Positions 27,056 to 39,763 of a DNA stretch of 64,000 nt are shown here, piece after piece. A program made the position numbers and the translations under genes. Source of the DNA: Chrysomallon squamiferum (Eukaryota; Mollusca; Gastropoda; Neomphalida; Peltospiridae); the NCBI GenBank assembly GCA_012295275.1, contig CM022673.1:16477310-16541309 (forward strand), written 5' to 3'. Numbering within the stretch: the stretch's first letter is position 1; every line of letters begins with the position of its first letter. The notes beneath the pieces were generated by a model. That model was not told the origin of the DNA. It did not search any database and saw nothing but the letters and a program-made list of their open reading frames with translations.

Positions 27056-30000
27056 CCAAATCTCAAGATATCTAATTTATTTGATTATTAATATAATCAC
27101 CATTTTTCTCCATGACCTCTTTTATCTGAAAGTGAGCTTTTTAATGCCACGTTCATAAAATTCCTTAGATTAAAAAAATTAAAACAGCCAGGAGTTTTGT
27201 TACAACTAAAACAAAGTAATTCTGAAAGTAGCCAGTTTCAAAAACAGCTAGATTTCTGGAAACAGGATGAATAGTTTGGTACTTGTGTAATTGATTGTTG
27301 CACACTCACTTTAACTGAGTCATAGTATTTCCACCCATCAGTGTGTGTTTCTTTTTCTGGCTCCCGCTTCAATGTATGATCTCTTTCACCTTTCGGATAC
27401 TCCTTAAATTAAATCCAGTGTTTATACATTTAATTATATATTTTTAAAATATTAATGAGTAAAAACGGCTAAACATCTTTGTTAATAAAATTTAATTATT
27501 ATTAGCAGTACTTACATATTTATTATTGCTTGCTCAGATACTTATTTTGTAAGATAAGTTTCTAGCTCACTATTACATTTTGTGAAAATATCAAAAGGTG
27601 TTTTATATATGGCGGTATAGAATAACCATTAACATGGTGAAAATGATCAAAATTCAGATTTTGATGGAATAAGTTAAACCACTTTCCAGTGATACCTGAT
27701 CCATGGGGTGTGGTGTCAGAGGTTTTAAATAAAGCTGGGCAAAATAAGTACATAGTTTCAACATAATTTTGTTAATTAAGATATTGACAGGTCACACAAA
27801 AACACAAAGAACATGTTTTATTGACTGATTTCAGCGAAACACATGCACAGACATGAAAGTCAAGATGTTTTCAAAACCGTTTATGGTGAAAATAAAAACT
27901 GACCTATTGATGTACTGGACTGCATTTATAATCTATATCTCAAAAGTACATTGCATGTCATCCAATTGGTTATCCTATGCCACTATACATATACCATTTG
28001 GTTAAAAATAACATTATCTTTCATTTGTTTACATAATTTATGCTTCTGTTTTTAGGAAATATATGAACATTTTAAATACTTATTGAAACTGTGAAATAAA
28101 TATACCACAGTTTAAAAATACACATATTAATACACATATTCTATTACTGTCACTCTAAATAACAATAGTTTTTTGTCATCATTTCATGTACTTCCAAAAG
28201 AATTTCAATCTTTTTCAGAAGCTATTTAACTAAATAGTTTATTGTTGATGTTTTTGGCAGTAGAACTTTTTTTTGTTAATAAGAAATGCCAAATTTTACT
28301 GAAGTGTGAGATTTGGCTGGCTGAAGTGGCCACCGACTAAACTTGTTTTAGTATATTAATTAATTATTAATTGCAGTACTTAAACATTTATCAACAACGT
28401 TACATTTTCTAATATTACACTTTTTTTTTTATATGATTTGTTTAATAACAACAACTGTTATTATTATTATTACTGTTATACTTTTAAAAATATGAGTACA
28501 AAGTAGTGTGGTATAATTTAATTATTTGTAATTAAATTGATTTTACCTTGGCATGACCCAAGATAACCCTGCACATCAGTATAAATGGATATCTACCATC
28601 ATTCCCGACAGATCTTCCAGCATACTGAATACATTTTTTGGGATTATCACTTTAAACATACATAAAAAAAGAAATTAAAAGAATATAAATAAAACATAAA
28701 GCAAACATTAGTAATAATAATTTTAAAAACTAGAAGAAAAAAAAGATAAAAGATAAAAAGTAAATTAAAAACAAACAACGAATGAAGATATAAAAAGAGT
28801 TATATTTATCTTGCTGATTTCTATTTAAAACATAGTGCTTTTATTTAACGTTCATAGTTTTGTTTAATAATTAAAACAGTGATCACAAGAGTACTGCTAC
28901 TTTGGTAGTGGTGATAATAATAATAACTAATACAAGTAATAGTAGTAGTAGTAGGGTAACAGTAGTAGCAACTGTAAAGAAATAATGCTAGTGGTAGTTG
29001 TAGTAGTAGTAGTAGTAGTACTCGTAGTGATAATAGGAGAGGTAACCATTAGAGGTAATGGTAGTGGTAGTTTAGTAGTAGTCTTAATAATAGTGGAATT
29101 GTGTAAGTTGTAGTAGTAATAGTAGTAGTAGCAGTAGTAATAATAGTAGTAGAAGTTGTAATAGTAGAAACAGTTGTAGTTCTGGCAATAGCAATAGCAG
29201 ATGTGGTAATAGTGGAATTAACAGTTGTAATCATAATAATAAAGTAAGTAGTAACAATAGAAGTAGTAGTAGTAGTAGTAGTGGTGGTGGTGGTGGTGGT
29301 GGTGGTGGTGGTGGTAGTAGTTGTAGAAATAAAAATAACAATAATAATACTCATTATAATAATGACTGTTAATAATTAACAAAATAAAAATGATTATAAC
29401 ATTAGTCATTTCTCTTACCTAAAATAAATACCTCTTCCAAATAATCCAATTGTACTGAGTCTGGCATCAAGCCCTTCTTCACAAATTCTTAATTTATCCA
29501 CAGTTGTCCCATGATAAAGGTACCGTGTATTTAGTTGAAATCCTTTAAAACAATAACACTATTTCATCACTTGAAGAAGATATGAATTATTATTTAATGT
29601 ATTTTATACAATTATTTATGTAGAATAAAAAATGTTTTTAAAAAATATAAAAATAACAAAATTCAGTAAGTTGAGAAAGAGGGGTAAAGGAAAATAAATA
29701 TCTAAAGAAGAGAAGGCCAGTAAGGGTTTATTAAGGAGAAATATTTATCAAAAGAACCTGTATTAAAATCAGTGAGATTGTTAAAAAATTGCAAATCTAT
29801 AATAATTCTTATTCACATATATTAACAATCATGTATTAAAATATCACAATGAAAATCAATAATCAAAATATAATCTGAGTGTTTCAGCAATTACAGGAAC
29901 AAGTGAGGCTATATTCATGGTGTACACTCTGTTTAATGTTTTGTTTGAAGTAGATGTAAATATTACATATCTGGGTGACATAACTGTTCATGAATTTTTC

Positions 30001-31923
30001 TTACATTTAGTGAAGAGAAATGTACATGAGTGTTCATCTTCTGTGAGAAATGTTTAAATAAATATTATTATTATCATTATAATCATATTTGTACTTATTA
30101 TATAGTTTTCAAATAAAGATTATTAATATTATTATAAGGGATTTACCTTTTGGTCTTTGTGTTAACAAGAGTTCCTGCTCCGTTTTAAAAAGTCTTAACA
30201 AATTAACATTCTGCAACCTCTCCAGTTTAACAATCTCCAGATCTGCCTTATAGAAATCTGTGGCAATAGTTTCGTATTCATCTTGACCTGGATATAGTTC
30301 ATTCAGTGTATATAGCTGGCCTGATGCAGATGTTGGTATTTTGTCCTTGTTCCAGTTTTTAGGTATCCCATCATTATCAAAGGCGTAAGGTTTCAGAAAA
30401 TCCATCAGAAGTCCATTTGTAAAAATTTTGTTTTCATCTAATTCTAAAGCTGTAGCAGCACTTGAATTTCTGCTGTCTGACTTGTAATCGTAATCTCTAG
30501 GAGGATGTCGTTTGGGTTGTGGACTCCGGTGGCCATTTTGATAACGTGTTTGAAGATGATCATCTTTTATTATTCCTCGTTCCATGAGCACTCTGAGTTC
30601 GTAAGCAAAATCAGTCTCATCCTCCTCAACAGAAGCAGCAGCAGCAGCAGCCTCATCATGGTAGTCATGGTTACTTCTGTTTCTGTCATGCCTGTTTAGA
30701 TAGGGTCTCTGAAAATTTTATATTTAACATGACATAAAGCATAATTTTCTCATTTGAATATGCTATGTTCTCAGTATCTGATATTAAAGAAAAAATTTAG
30801 TTTTACTGCTGAGAAATGTTCTATTCTATGCTTTGCTATTAGTCTAGACTGGACATACATACATACATATATATTTTGCTATTAATATTTCTTCTTTTTC
30901 TGACAACAGACAAAAAATGGCGTGCTTTGTGGGAAGTGATGATTACCCTTGGTTATTGAGCAACCTTTTTTAAGGTCTTCATGGACAAATGGTAATGTCA
31001 TCCGCTTTCAAAGTGCAGATGAATGGGTATCACACGTTTGAGTCTCGTCAGTGGCATCTGACGGGTTTGTGAGGTCGTGATTGAACTTTGTCCTCCTGCA
31101 CCAGTGCTTTACCGAATATTGTCTATATGCAGAGTCTAATCAGATGTACATAAAACAGGGAATATTCAAAATTCTAAACCACATAAATACATTCTTAGAT
31201 AGATGCATGAATACATACATACATACATACATTCATGTTACATTCTAAATAATATTTATATTTTTCTATTAATTTCTTCTTCTTTTTCTGTAATATGTAA
31301 TAAACAGCTAAGAGAACTTAAACTGAAAATGTTTGAATTTATTTGTATTTACACCATATATTTTAATTAATTTTCATATCATCTGATCATTCACAGAGTC
31401 AAATGAGACAGTTCAAAACTTTGATCAGTTCGGTAATAACACAAGCACAATAAAAAAAAAACACCTATAAGTATGTTGAGTTCATCCTTAAATACAGTTT
31501 ACTGTATATTAAAAATTGAAACAAACCTCCAAAAAATTATTTTTACTATCGGATGTATCACTGGCAATCTCTTCGAGTTCGTCCTGCTCCAGACTCAGAG
31601 ACTTGGCGAGGTCAATATCTCTCTTCAGACGTTCTAAATATGAAAAGAAAATTTTATAAAACAAACAAAATTCCTGTACATGGTTAAAAACTCAGCAGCA
31701 AAATTAAACAAATACTTTTAACTTCACTCTACTGGATAAAATTCTAATTGCTAAAAATGCGTGATTTATGATGACATTTATCATGTCCATTTTTCTTCCA
31801 CAAGCAAAACTGAATATCTTTATTGAAATACATCTTGCAAAAAGTCACAAATAAAAATATTTTTTTATTAAAAAAATTGTAAATAAAATTCTTAAGAAAA
31901 TTTGAAACGATACTATTTCAGTG

Positions 31924-31968
<45 letters not shown>

Positions 31969-32144
31969 CGGTTACATATTGAAATATTATAAATTTCATA
32001 TTAAACAAATATTGGCAATAAACCTTCTATCTCATTCTCTTTCTGCATTCTTTCCAGTTCAAATCTACGACGGATTTCTAAGTATGTGGTATTGTCTGTA
32101 TCTTCTGGAATCTGAGAATCTTCATCTGAATTATTATCTTCCAT
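24226..32144 (-). CDS. PARP-catalytic-domain protein with UIM-like motif and C-terminal UBA-like domain
   Basis: Predicted NAD+-dependent ADP-ribosyltransferase. Eleven exons: 32024-32144, 31527-31633, 30147-30708, 29419-29542, 28547-28649, 27310-27402, 26359-26581, 25978-26093, 25477-25539, 24733-24802, 24226-24440; 598 aa. Order of parts: acidic N-terminus with a charged helix; UIM-like DIDLAKSLSLEQDELEE (about 46-62); disordered Ala6-containing linker; PARP catalytic core (about 225-400) with YHGTT (His274), GRGIYF (Tyr303) and FNEFVVY (Glu378), an H-Y-E triad as in polymerising PARPs; then a C-terminal p47/UBXN7-like UBA fold (about 555-598: DFLSVTATDERDVAKLYLER, MNLDQAISLYFEE). Closest in motif style to tankyrase-type cores, but with no ankyrin repeats. 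I know no human PARP with this arrangement. The upstream start may include a 5' UTR exon, since an acceptor precedes the ATG. In exon 7 the second of two overlapping donors (GTATGT) must be used to keep frame. Confidence 0.88.
24562..24593. repeat. (CA)n-rich repeat in the last PARP intron
   Basis: CA runs interrupted by TG, just upstream of the terminal exon; shorter CA tracts start near 24500. Confidence 0.8.
27024..27053. repeat. Poly(A) tract of 30 bases
   Basis: An uninterrupted A run followed by CCCC, in a PARP intron. It could be a retroposon tail, but no element body was recognised beside it. Confidence 0.85.
28905..29370. repeat. Imperfect trinucleotide array (GTA/TAA/GGT) in a PARP intron
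   Basis: About 460 bases made almost entirely of variants of GTA, TAG, TAA and finally a pure run of about twelve GGT units (29281-29315). It lies between catalytic-core exons 4 and 5 of the PARP gene. It creates long poly-Thr/poly-His/poly-Tyr ORFs that are artefacts. Confidence 0.9.
30905..31145 (+). mobile_element. Probable tRNA-derived SINE fragment in a PARP intron
   Basis: A GC-richer island in an AT-rich intron. The segment 30980-31050 reads like a degraded tRNA: a D-arm/A-box-like GGACAAATGGTAATGTC, an anticodon-arm-like centre, and a B-box-like CGTTTGAGTCTCG (31035-31047) at the right spacing. A non-tRNA body (GGTCGTGATTGAACTTTG and following) continues to about 31145. The flanks on both sides carry similar TTCTTCTTTTTCTG and ACATACATAC sequences. 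Confidence 0.5.
31929..31968. repeat. (TA)n microsatellite
   Basis: About 17 TA units followed by a short CA run, in the first coding intron of the PARP gene. Confidence 0.9.
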
Positions 32145-33565
32145 TAATTTAATGATCACAAATTCTGAAAGAAAAGAAAATCTTCACTTACATAATATGA
32201 TTTCATAGGTGTTTTTCTTTTTATTTCCATAGTGTACTTTTTATTCATTTGTAAATAGTTTATTTCATTGTTTTTCTTTGTATTTCAAATTGTAGCTTTC
32301 CAATAGTCCAATTAACATAAAATAAATGTGTGAAACACAATAATTTCAAATCATTTAAGGTTCAAATACGTTCTTGAACATTTGAATAAGAAGGTGAGGT
32401 ATATATACATTTTAGTGACAGTACAAATACCAGACCATTTACTTGGTATACTGTCTTTTGAAGTGCATTAATTTGTATGTGTTAAATATATTACTGGGTT
32501 TTTTTTTTCTTTTCTTTTCATTGTTTATTTTATATATATATTAAGTTTGATCCAGAAAATATAATAATGTAAAAATATATGGTCATTTGTGGTCCCACAC
32601 TTGCTGCATAAATGGTGTGAATTAACAATTTAAAGGATTAGTTAGAAAAGATTGCAACTGCCCTTTTTAGGTATTATGACTCAGAAGCTGATTAATATTA
32701 TGTTATGTATTTGATAATTCAAATTAGTTCTAGTGAAATCATTGGCAAGAATTATAAAATTGAAATCTCCAAAAATTTTAATTTATAATCCGTATACTTG
32801 CAAACATAAAAATTTAAGTTTAAGCTAGTTTTTCTGAAAACGGATTATATCCCTTTCATTAAAACTAAATTATCTTTCACTTGTTTACAAAATACATTTC
32901 CATTTATGCAAATTATATGAACATTTTAAAAGAAACTCATATACAAAGCATAATTTGGTAACTCGAGGACTAGTTGTTATTTGACAATAAAATTAAGTAA
33001 CTAAATTTTAATATACAAAAACATTATTTTGATTCTCAGAATCAGAAACCAGGAAAAGAGTTACCAGTTAATATAAACAAATTATATAATTACTTCTTAT
33101 CATTTAAGAAATTATGTAATTTTATTGTTATTTTTAAATTATCTCATTAGTTATGCAAGAAAATAAAATTAAAAAATTAAATTAAAGTTATTGAAATATC
33201 TGACCTTTAATATAAATAATTTTTTTATCGAGTGTCGTTCTCTCTTCCAGGAAACGATAATTGTCTCTAGAGTTATCTTTCTTTGCTGAAAATCAGCTTC
33301 GAATCCACCCAAGTTTAAAACTTGAAAACAAATATCAAACAGTTTCCAAAATAAAATTCTTTACATTTTATTCCTCAGAATAAAATAAAATTCTATTCTT
33401 AAAGTGTTTTTGAGGTAAATAAATCAGTATTGGCAGATGTGATAAAAAAATGACTTTGAGTTAGATTGCTTTTTATGGAGGAAATTACCAATATTGAAAA
33501 ATTGTGCTTGCTCAACTTCCTCTTAGTTCCAACACGTGTGGCTTGACAGCATTATGTAGTCCATC
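32145..33565. promoter_or_regulatory. Divergent PARP / Acl4-like intergenic and promoter region
   Basis: 1.4 kb between start codons on opposite strands, mostly AT-rich. A GC-richer patch at 33230-33320 may be a PARP 5' UTR exon, because an intron acceptor sits just upstream of the PARP start codon. An E-box core CACGTG lies at 33534-33539, about 30 bases before the Acl4-like ATG. Promoter roles are inferred. Confidence 0.5.
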
Positions 33566-36500
33566 ATGCCGAAAAACAAATTTAAAAAGAAGTCTGGAAC
33601 AAACCTTGGTATAACATGTTTCATATCAGGCTATATTGTTATTAGTATTAATAAACATGAAATAAAAACATTCTCGATATTTAAAATATCTCTGCTAGGC
33701 AAAAATTTGTTTGCACATAGTACATACACACGTTGATGATTGGTCATGATCATAATTCATTCGTTGTTTGAAAACTTCTAGTACTTTTATCACTAGCCGA
33801 TGTTTTTAAATCTTATTAATTAGGTATGGAAATAAGTGGGTTTTTTTAAATATAAATTTTAGGATACTTATTTTCACTCAAGTAGCTCATAATGTCTGGT
33901 AGGGCTTTATCGACGTAATCTCTAAAGACTAAACATTTAAAATATTGTTTATATGATGAGGTCATGTAAAACTGAAAAAGAAGATTAAATACATACGTAC
34001 ATACATACATGCATACATATATTCAGAGTTATCACAAAAAATATATCTTACAAAGTTCAGTTTCATAATTACATAGGTTATTCAAAAAAATTTCAGATGA
34101 TCGAAAGAAAACTTTAAGAGAAGCTGCTCGTGCATTACAAGAAAGTAAACAGCAGAAAACTAAAAAGGACACACCAAAATATTCAATTGACCAACTTCTT
34201 GATAAGGTATTATTATCATGTTTTAAAAATATTGCATTCACAAGAATGTAGTGATTGAAACATACATATTCTTTTATGACAGCTTCCTAGTTACTTGGAT
34301 ATGAAATAATCATGAGTGGGTTGAAATGTTTGAATTCCACACTGAATAGTATTTTCTGTTAATACTTAGGTTTTGAAAACAAAAAGTTCATTTGCTTTAA
34401 CTAAAAGATAGTGCTTTAAATAATTGTAGTTTTAAGAAAAATTTTCTTGGAAGTAAAACAAAATGGTCCTGATTAAGATAATAATTTTAGAAATAATAAA
34501 AGGATATTAGATATTTAATATGCATTTAAAAGTTATTTTGAATTTAAATATGTATAAAGTCATATTAATAAAACAAATATTTTATTACAAATTATCTTAA
34601 CAATTGTTTAGTGAATGACTTGTTAAATAGTGTGGATTCAAACTTTTCTGTACTTTCGTTTTTGATATAATAGCTCAATTTTAAATTATTAATATTACTG
34701 TTATTTTAATTTTTAAATTCAATATTTATTATTATAATTTTTCTTTTTAGTTTTTTAATATAAATTCTTATTTATTATTATAATTATTTAGGCTAAAGGG
34801 GAAAGATACTGTTCATATAATTTCATTTTAAATTAAATTATAATTATTTCAATTTGTTAAAGGCAGAGGAATGTATCAATGAGTTTCAGTATGAAACTGC
34901 TCAGAAGTTCTGTCAGAGAGCCTTGGAGATTGAACCTGACAATGTTCGCACTCTGGAAACTACTGGAAATCTGTTGATGGAAGTTGGAGACATAGAGGCT
35001 GCTAAACAGGTTTGTTTTTGGTTTTTTTAGGTTGTTTTTTTTCATTTTTCCTTGTAAATGAATAATACCATCTCATATTCATTCTTGTATTCTATATATT
35101 TTGGTAAATAATCTTTTTACCTAGAACCTTAACTGAAAATCTATTTGTGTATATGTGTGTGTATGTCTGCTTGTTTACATGCATATTTGTAAAATATATT
35201 AGAATTAGTTATTTTATTATGCTGTAATATTACTTTGATTTTGTCTGGGAATTATTGACTATATTATCAGATTAACAAGAAATGTTAACTGTATTTTAGT
35301 ACATGTATGCGTGACCGTCACTAACTTGTGTGTGAAATATGTTCCAGTGTTTTGGAAGAGCAGTTGAGGTGTGTCCAGAAACTGGTTATGCTAAGTACAT
35401 GTGTCTAGGCCAGTTATTTGAAGGTGGTCAAGCTGTTGAGTGCTATCAAAAAGGAATTGAACTCATGGTCAAAGAAAAACAGGAACAGCAGTCTCAAGAG
35501 GTTATCAGTTATATATATATAAAAAAAAGTTAATAATAATAAAGAAGATAAAATGGTATTTGGTGTGTGTATTTAAATTGATAATTATTATTTATTTTTG
35601 ATAAAAAAAAATATTTTAAAAAGATTTAATCTATTAAAGAGGAGAAACTTATATAAATCTATTTTTGTATTTCAGACTGTATCAGATGTTTTATCAAACA
35701 TTAAGTTTACTTTATCCTCTTGTACTAAAATAAAACATTAAATTTACCCTTTATCATATTCAGTCTCTGTTACTCCTTCTTTAACTGTAAAATCTTAAAT
35801 ATTTTGGGAATATTTTTATATTTATGTTTTAAAAACAGTTAGATATAATATATTATATAGATAAATAGATAGATGAATAGATAGATAGATACAGATGCAT
35901 TAATTAAAATATTTTACATTTGTTAGATTGCTGCTGCATGTAGAGATGGAGATGAAGTAACAGATTTAGATATATCCAATGCTTACTGTGCTATTGGTGA
36001 AATCTATATGACAGATCTTTGGTAATATTTTCATAACAGATTGCATTGAAAACATTCCCTTAAATGTTTCAGAACTCTCAAATCATGCTGTTTGTGATCA
36101 GACTTATATAATTTGAAACATAATTAATTAACAAAAAATTGTTTAATTAAGCAGAATAGTAAATTATATTCTTTTATTTTTTTCTAAAACTTAATTTTCA
36201 AACTACATCTACTTAAGTAAAGATAGATATTGACTTTTAAAAATACATATAATCAAATTATGAGTATAAATGTATAAATTTAACTTTCTTTTTTATTATT
36301 ATTATTTTTTTCAGTTTTGAGGAAGATGCTGAAAAGAATTGTGAGGAGATTGTAGAAAAAGCTATAGCTGCTGACAAAGAAAACCCAGAAGCTTTTCAGC
36401 TGAAGGCAAACTTTCTCTTGTCAAAAGACAAGAAAGAGGTGAGTTAAACAGACAGTACTGAGTGTAGTCAAGATAAAAGGTTTTCCAGTAAGTATAAAAA

Positions 36501-39010
36501 AACAAGATGAAATTCTCATCAATTTTAGTGGTATATTTTTCATATTTGCTGGAGTTGTCTTAATGTTTGAGTATAGTGGTATTATTAAGGTATATGATAT
36601 AGCAATACATCCTTCACTTATTATTGTTTCATCTTCATTTTAAGACATAGTGTTCTTGGATTGAAGTGGTATTAGCATCCTAAACTGACAGAGGTAATAA
36701 TAAGTTGGATTCTGGTCAGAAAAGTAACATATTCTTCAAATCTGTACTATAATCATACAGTAGTGGTTGTAATATCTGTACCATTAATATAAAAGTTTGC
36801 TTGTGTCATTAGTGAAGCATTAATTCATTCCTATTGTGATACAGTCCATAATTCTGAATATTTACATCTTGCAGGAAGCTAGAGATGCAATAAAGCAGAG
36901 TGTATCACTGTGGTTACCAAAACTACAAGCAGTGGAAAGTGGAGATATACCTGATGAACAGTTTGACCCAGTGCAGGTAAGAGGTTCATATTAAATTCAT
37001 AAATTTGTAATGTTGTGTTTTCAAAGCACTTAGATTATAAACATTTATTTATTTATTATATATTTAAAAATAAAATTTCATTCCATTATAATTGTTCCAG
37101 ATGTTTCAGATTTATATTAAAGTAAAAAATTTAAGTTTGTAAGTTTACTCTCAGTGCCTTCTGAAAATTAAGTAACAACTTAAAGTATTTTTTTATTATT
37201 TTTTTTTAAATTAAAACTATTTTCATTATAATTACTTAGACATTTCTAAAGACCTCATTTATTTAAGAAAATAAACTTGAAAATATTTTGTCGATAAAAA
37301 AGAAAAATGGAACATTCAAAAAACAAATTTAAAAAAACAACACTTTTATTATGTATGTGACTAGAGATGCAGTTGAAACTATTAATTATCTCATTTTTAT
37401 ATAATTTTTAAAATTTTCAAGACTGTTGCCATAACATACGATAGCAGAGTTTCTGCAGGAAAAATTCTTATTGAAGTTGAAGAGCATGAGGTAATTCCTT
37501 TTTCTTTTCATAAATAGAATTATCTGTTATATTTCTGAATTCTGTTAAACGATATATTTTAACACCATTAGAACCTGATTTATGTCCTGTTTTAGAATGC
37601 TACAGTATAAAAGTTCTGGTTGGAATGGGAAATTATATGCTTTTTTTTTGCTTTTTTTCTTCAGACTGCAATGGAAGTTTTGGAGTCGTTGCTTGATGAA
37701 GATGATGAAGTGTGTCAGGTGTGGTACTTGTTGGGTTGGGCTAACTTCTTACAAGGAGAGGATTACAAGGGAAATGCCAGGTATTACTTGAAAAAGGCAA
37801 AACAGGTGAGACATTTGTAAATATGTTAACAAACCACACACACACACACATCAGTTTTAGTGATATATTTTTCCTATTTGCTGTAGTTGTCTTAATGTTT
37901 GAGTATAGTGGTATTATTAAGGTGTGTGTGTGTGTGTGTGTTGTGTAGTTGTGCGTGTGTGTGCGTGCGTGGGTACACACGAGAGAGAGACATCTGAAAA
38001 TAAATCAAATAATGGACATCAATTTATTTATTTTTAATTTATTACCAGAAAATGCTACAATATTGGCAGGATTATTTACTTCTTAATATTAAAATATTTT
38101 ACAATGTTGTTTATAAAACCATTAGTCTTGTTAATCATATTAAAATGTTGTAAATGTTTTAAATGCAAAGTTGACCTAATTTTAATTTTTCTTTTTGTAT
38201 CTGAACATTAATTTTTTTTATTATGAGCCAGTGTTAATAATTATAAATTGCCTTGGTTTTTATCTGGTTAAGTTTATGAAGGAGAACAAAGGATAGTAGC
38301 TGTGAAATAGTGTCTTGTGTTTTAAATTTCAGATTTATCACAAGGTCAAAATGAATGATGAAGAACTTCTGAAACACATGGAAGAAATGCTTCAAGAATT
38401 GGGGCCTGGTAATATATATGTATTTTTTTTAATAATGCCAACTTAACTTAATTGGCAATAATAACATAATAATAATAATAGCTTAACCATTTCTTGATCT
38501 ATAATTAAGGACATTTTTTTTTTGTGTTATTAATATATTTAAGATATAAATTTTTTATCTTCAGTACAAATATTAAAATTAGAATGTTAATGTCATAAGG
38601 ATAAGAAATTGTTGAATTCAAAGAGAGAGAAAAACAACTGTTTCCTTAAATTCACTCACTGGTAATAAGTTATTTCATAACTTGAATTTAGTATCAGTAA
38701 ACTGAAAACCAAGTAATTATTTTAAATCACTTGAGAACAGAAACATGACTGGAATATATGACATGGGAAGTATCCAAATGGATTTATTGCATCAGTTTTC
38801 AGAAATAGTTTGAAAGGTAAAGCAATCTTTATTTCAAATCATCTGATTTTGAAACAACTTATTTTCCTTTCTGCACATCTGTATATAAACTTTAAAATCA
38901 TGTGTATTTCAGGAGATGAAGATGATGGTGATGATGATGATGACGATAAAGATAATCCTGGTGAAGATTTGGAACCTCAAAGTTCTGATGAGGAAGCAAT
39001 GGAACATTAA
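33566..39010 (+). CDS. TPR-repeat protein, Acl4-like assembly chaperone of ribosomal protein L4
   Basis: Eleven exons in phase: 33566-33608, 34097-34206, 34863-35009, 35348-35500, 35927-36021, 36315-36438, 36875-36976, 37422-37490, 37665-37805, 38333-38408, 38913-39010; 385 aa. A basic N-terminus (MPKNKFKKKSG) precedes TPR-type helix pairs, for example FQYETAQKFCQRALEIEPDN, IEAAKQCFGRAVEVCPETGY and VCQVWYLLGWANF followed by YKGNARYYLKKAKQIY. A very acidic tail (Asp/Glu-rich, ending SSDEEAMEH) closes it. This layout and length match yeast Acl4 (about 387 aa), which binds newly made Rpl4 and escorts it to the pre-60S particle. Function in this animal is inferred from family membership. It could instead be another TPR chaperone, but the end-to-end pattern favours Acl4. 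Confidence 0.85.
36518..36595 (+). repeat. Intronic repeat copy 1 (pairs with 37851-37923)
   Basis: About 75 bases, including GTTGTCTTAATGTTTGAG and TATAGTGGTATTATTAAGG, recur almost unchanged in a later intron of the same gene. Confidence 0.85.
37831..37975 (+). repeat. Intronic repeat copy 2, flanked by inverted CA and TG microsatellites
   Basis: Second copy of the 36518-36595 segment, bounded on the left by (CA)n and on the right by (TG)n. The flanks could pair as a hairpin stem. Confidence 0.8.
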
Positions 39011-39100
39011 GATCACTGGACAGATAGTAACATAAGACAACATATGACAGAAATATTCATGTGGATAAACTGTTGTTACATCTTGGATGTTATCAGTGAT

Positions 39101-39106
39101 AATAAA
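39101..39106 (+). terminator. Poly(A) signal of the Acl4-like gene
   Basis: AATAAA 91 bases after the stop codon, followed by a T-rich element. Confidence 0.6.
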
Positions 39107-39503
39107 GACATTTATAGATATTTTCACATTTTTGTTTTTATATAAGATAAATAATTTTATACAAATAAATCAAAAATATTTTATCTGATAACAGATTTTT
39201 AAATAACTTTAAAAAACAAATTCTTACAGAGGATTAATATATATGTGGATAACAATGGAATTTATAAACATTACAGCATTTTTGTTCTTAAATACATAAT
39301 ATATATAATGCTGAATACATCCTTATAGATTTTGTGAAATGGGCTGATGTTGTGTTAGTGAAATAAAGTAATCTTTCATGTAGCTTTTAGTATGTGAAAT
39401 AAAGCTAAACTCCACACTGTTCAAATTGTGCACATTCACAAAAAAAGATTTTGCCTTGTGTAAATATGTATATAAATAATAAAGATAATTTTTATATCAT
39501 TCA

Positions 39504-39509
39504 TTTATT
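39504..39509 (-). terminator. Candidate STK16 poly(A) signal
   Basis: AATAAA on the - strand about 255 bases past the STK16 stop. Confidence 0.5.
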
Positions 39510-39763
39510 TCCATATTACCTGCATTTCTGTCTACAGAAATAAATATAGTGTCAACTTATTTTGTTTCCACCAGTGGAATATAATTACATTAATATCATC
39601 TTTATTAGGAGTTAATTTACTGGTCTGGAATAATGGTGGAATGTTAAACACGTGCCAGCACCATGCTGCACTGAGGAGTACATCATGTAATGGTAGACTG
39701 TACAGTCTTTGAGGATTGCACAGTATGACACTGCACATGTGATTGGGAAATATATTACAACAG

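Larger units (their letters stand above)
39011..39763. other. Convergent 3' UTR region of the Acl4-like gene and STK16
   Basis: 750 bases between two stop codons facing each other. It has an AATAAA on + at 39101 and on - at 39504-39509. Further + signals lie near 39363, 39399 and 39478, so the two transcripts might meet or overlap slightly. No coding exon is seen. Confidence 0.6.

Noticed and set aside
29049-29409. Poly-Thr and poly-His/Tyr ORFs on -
   Set aside because: Produced by the trinucleotide array in a PARP intron.
30980-31050. A functional tRNA gene
   Set aside because: Stems are not intact and the B box is degenerate; better explained as a SINE head.
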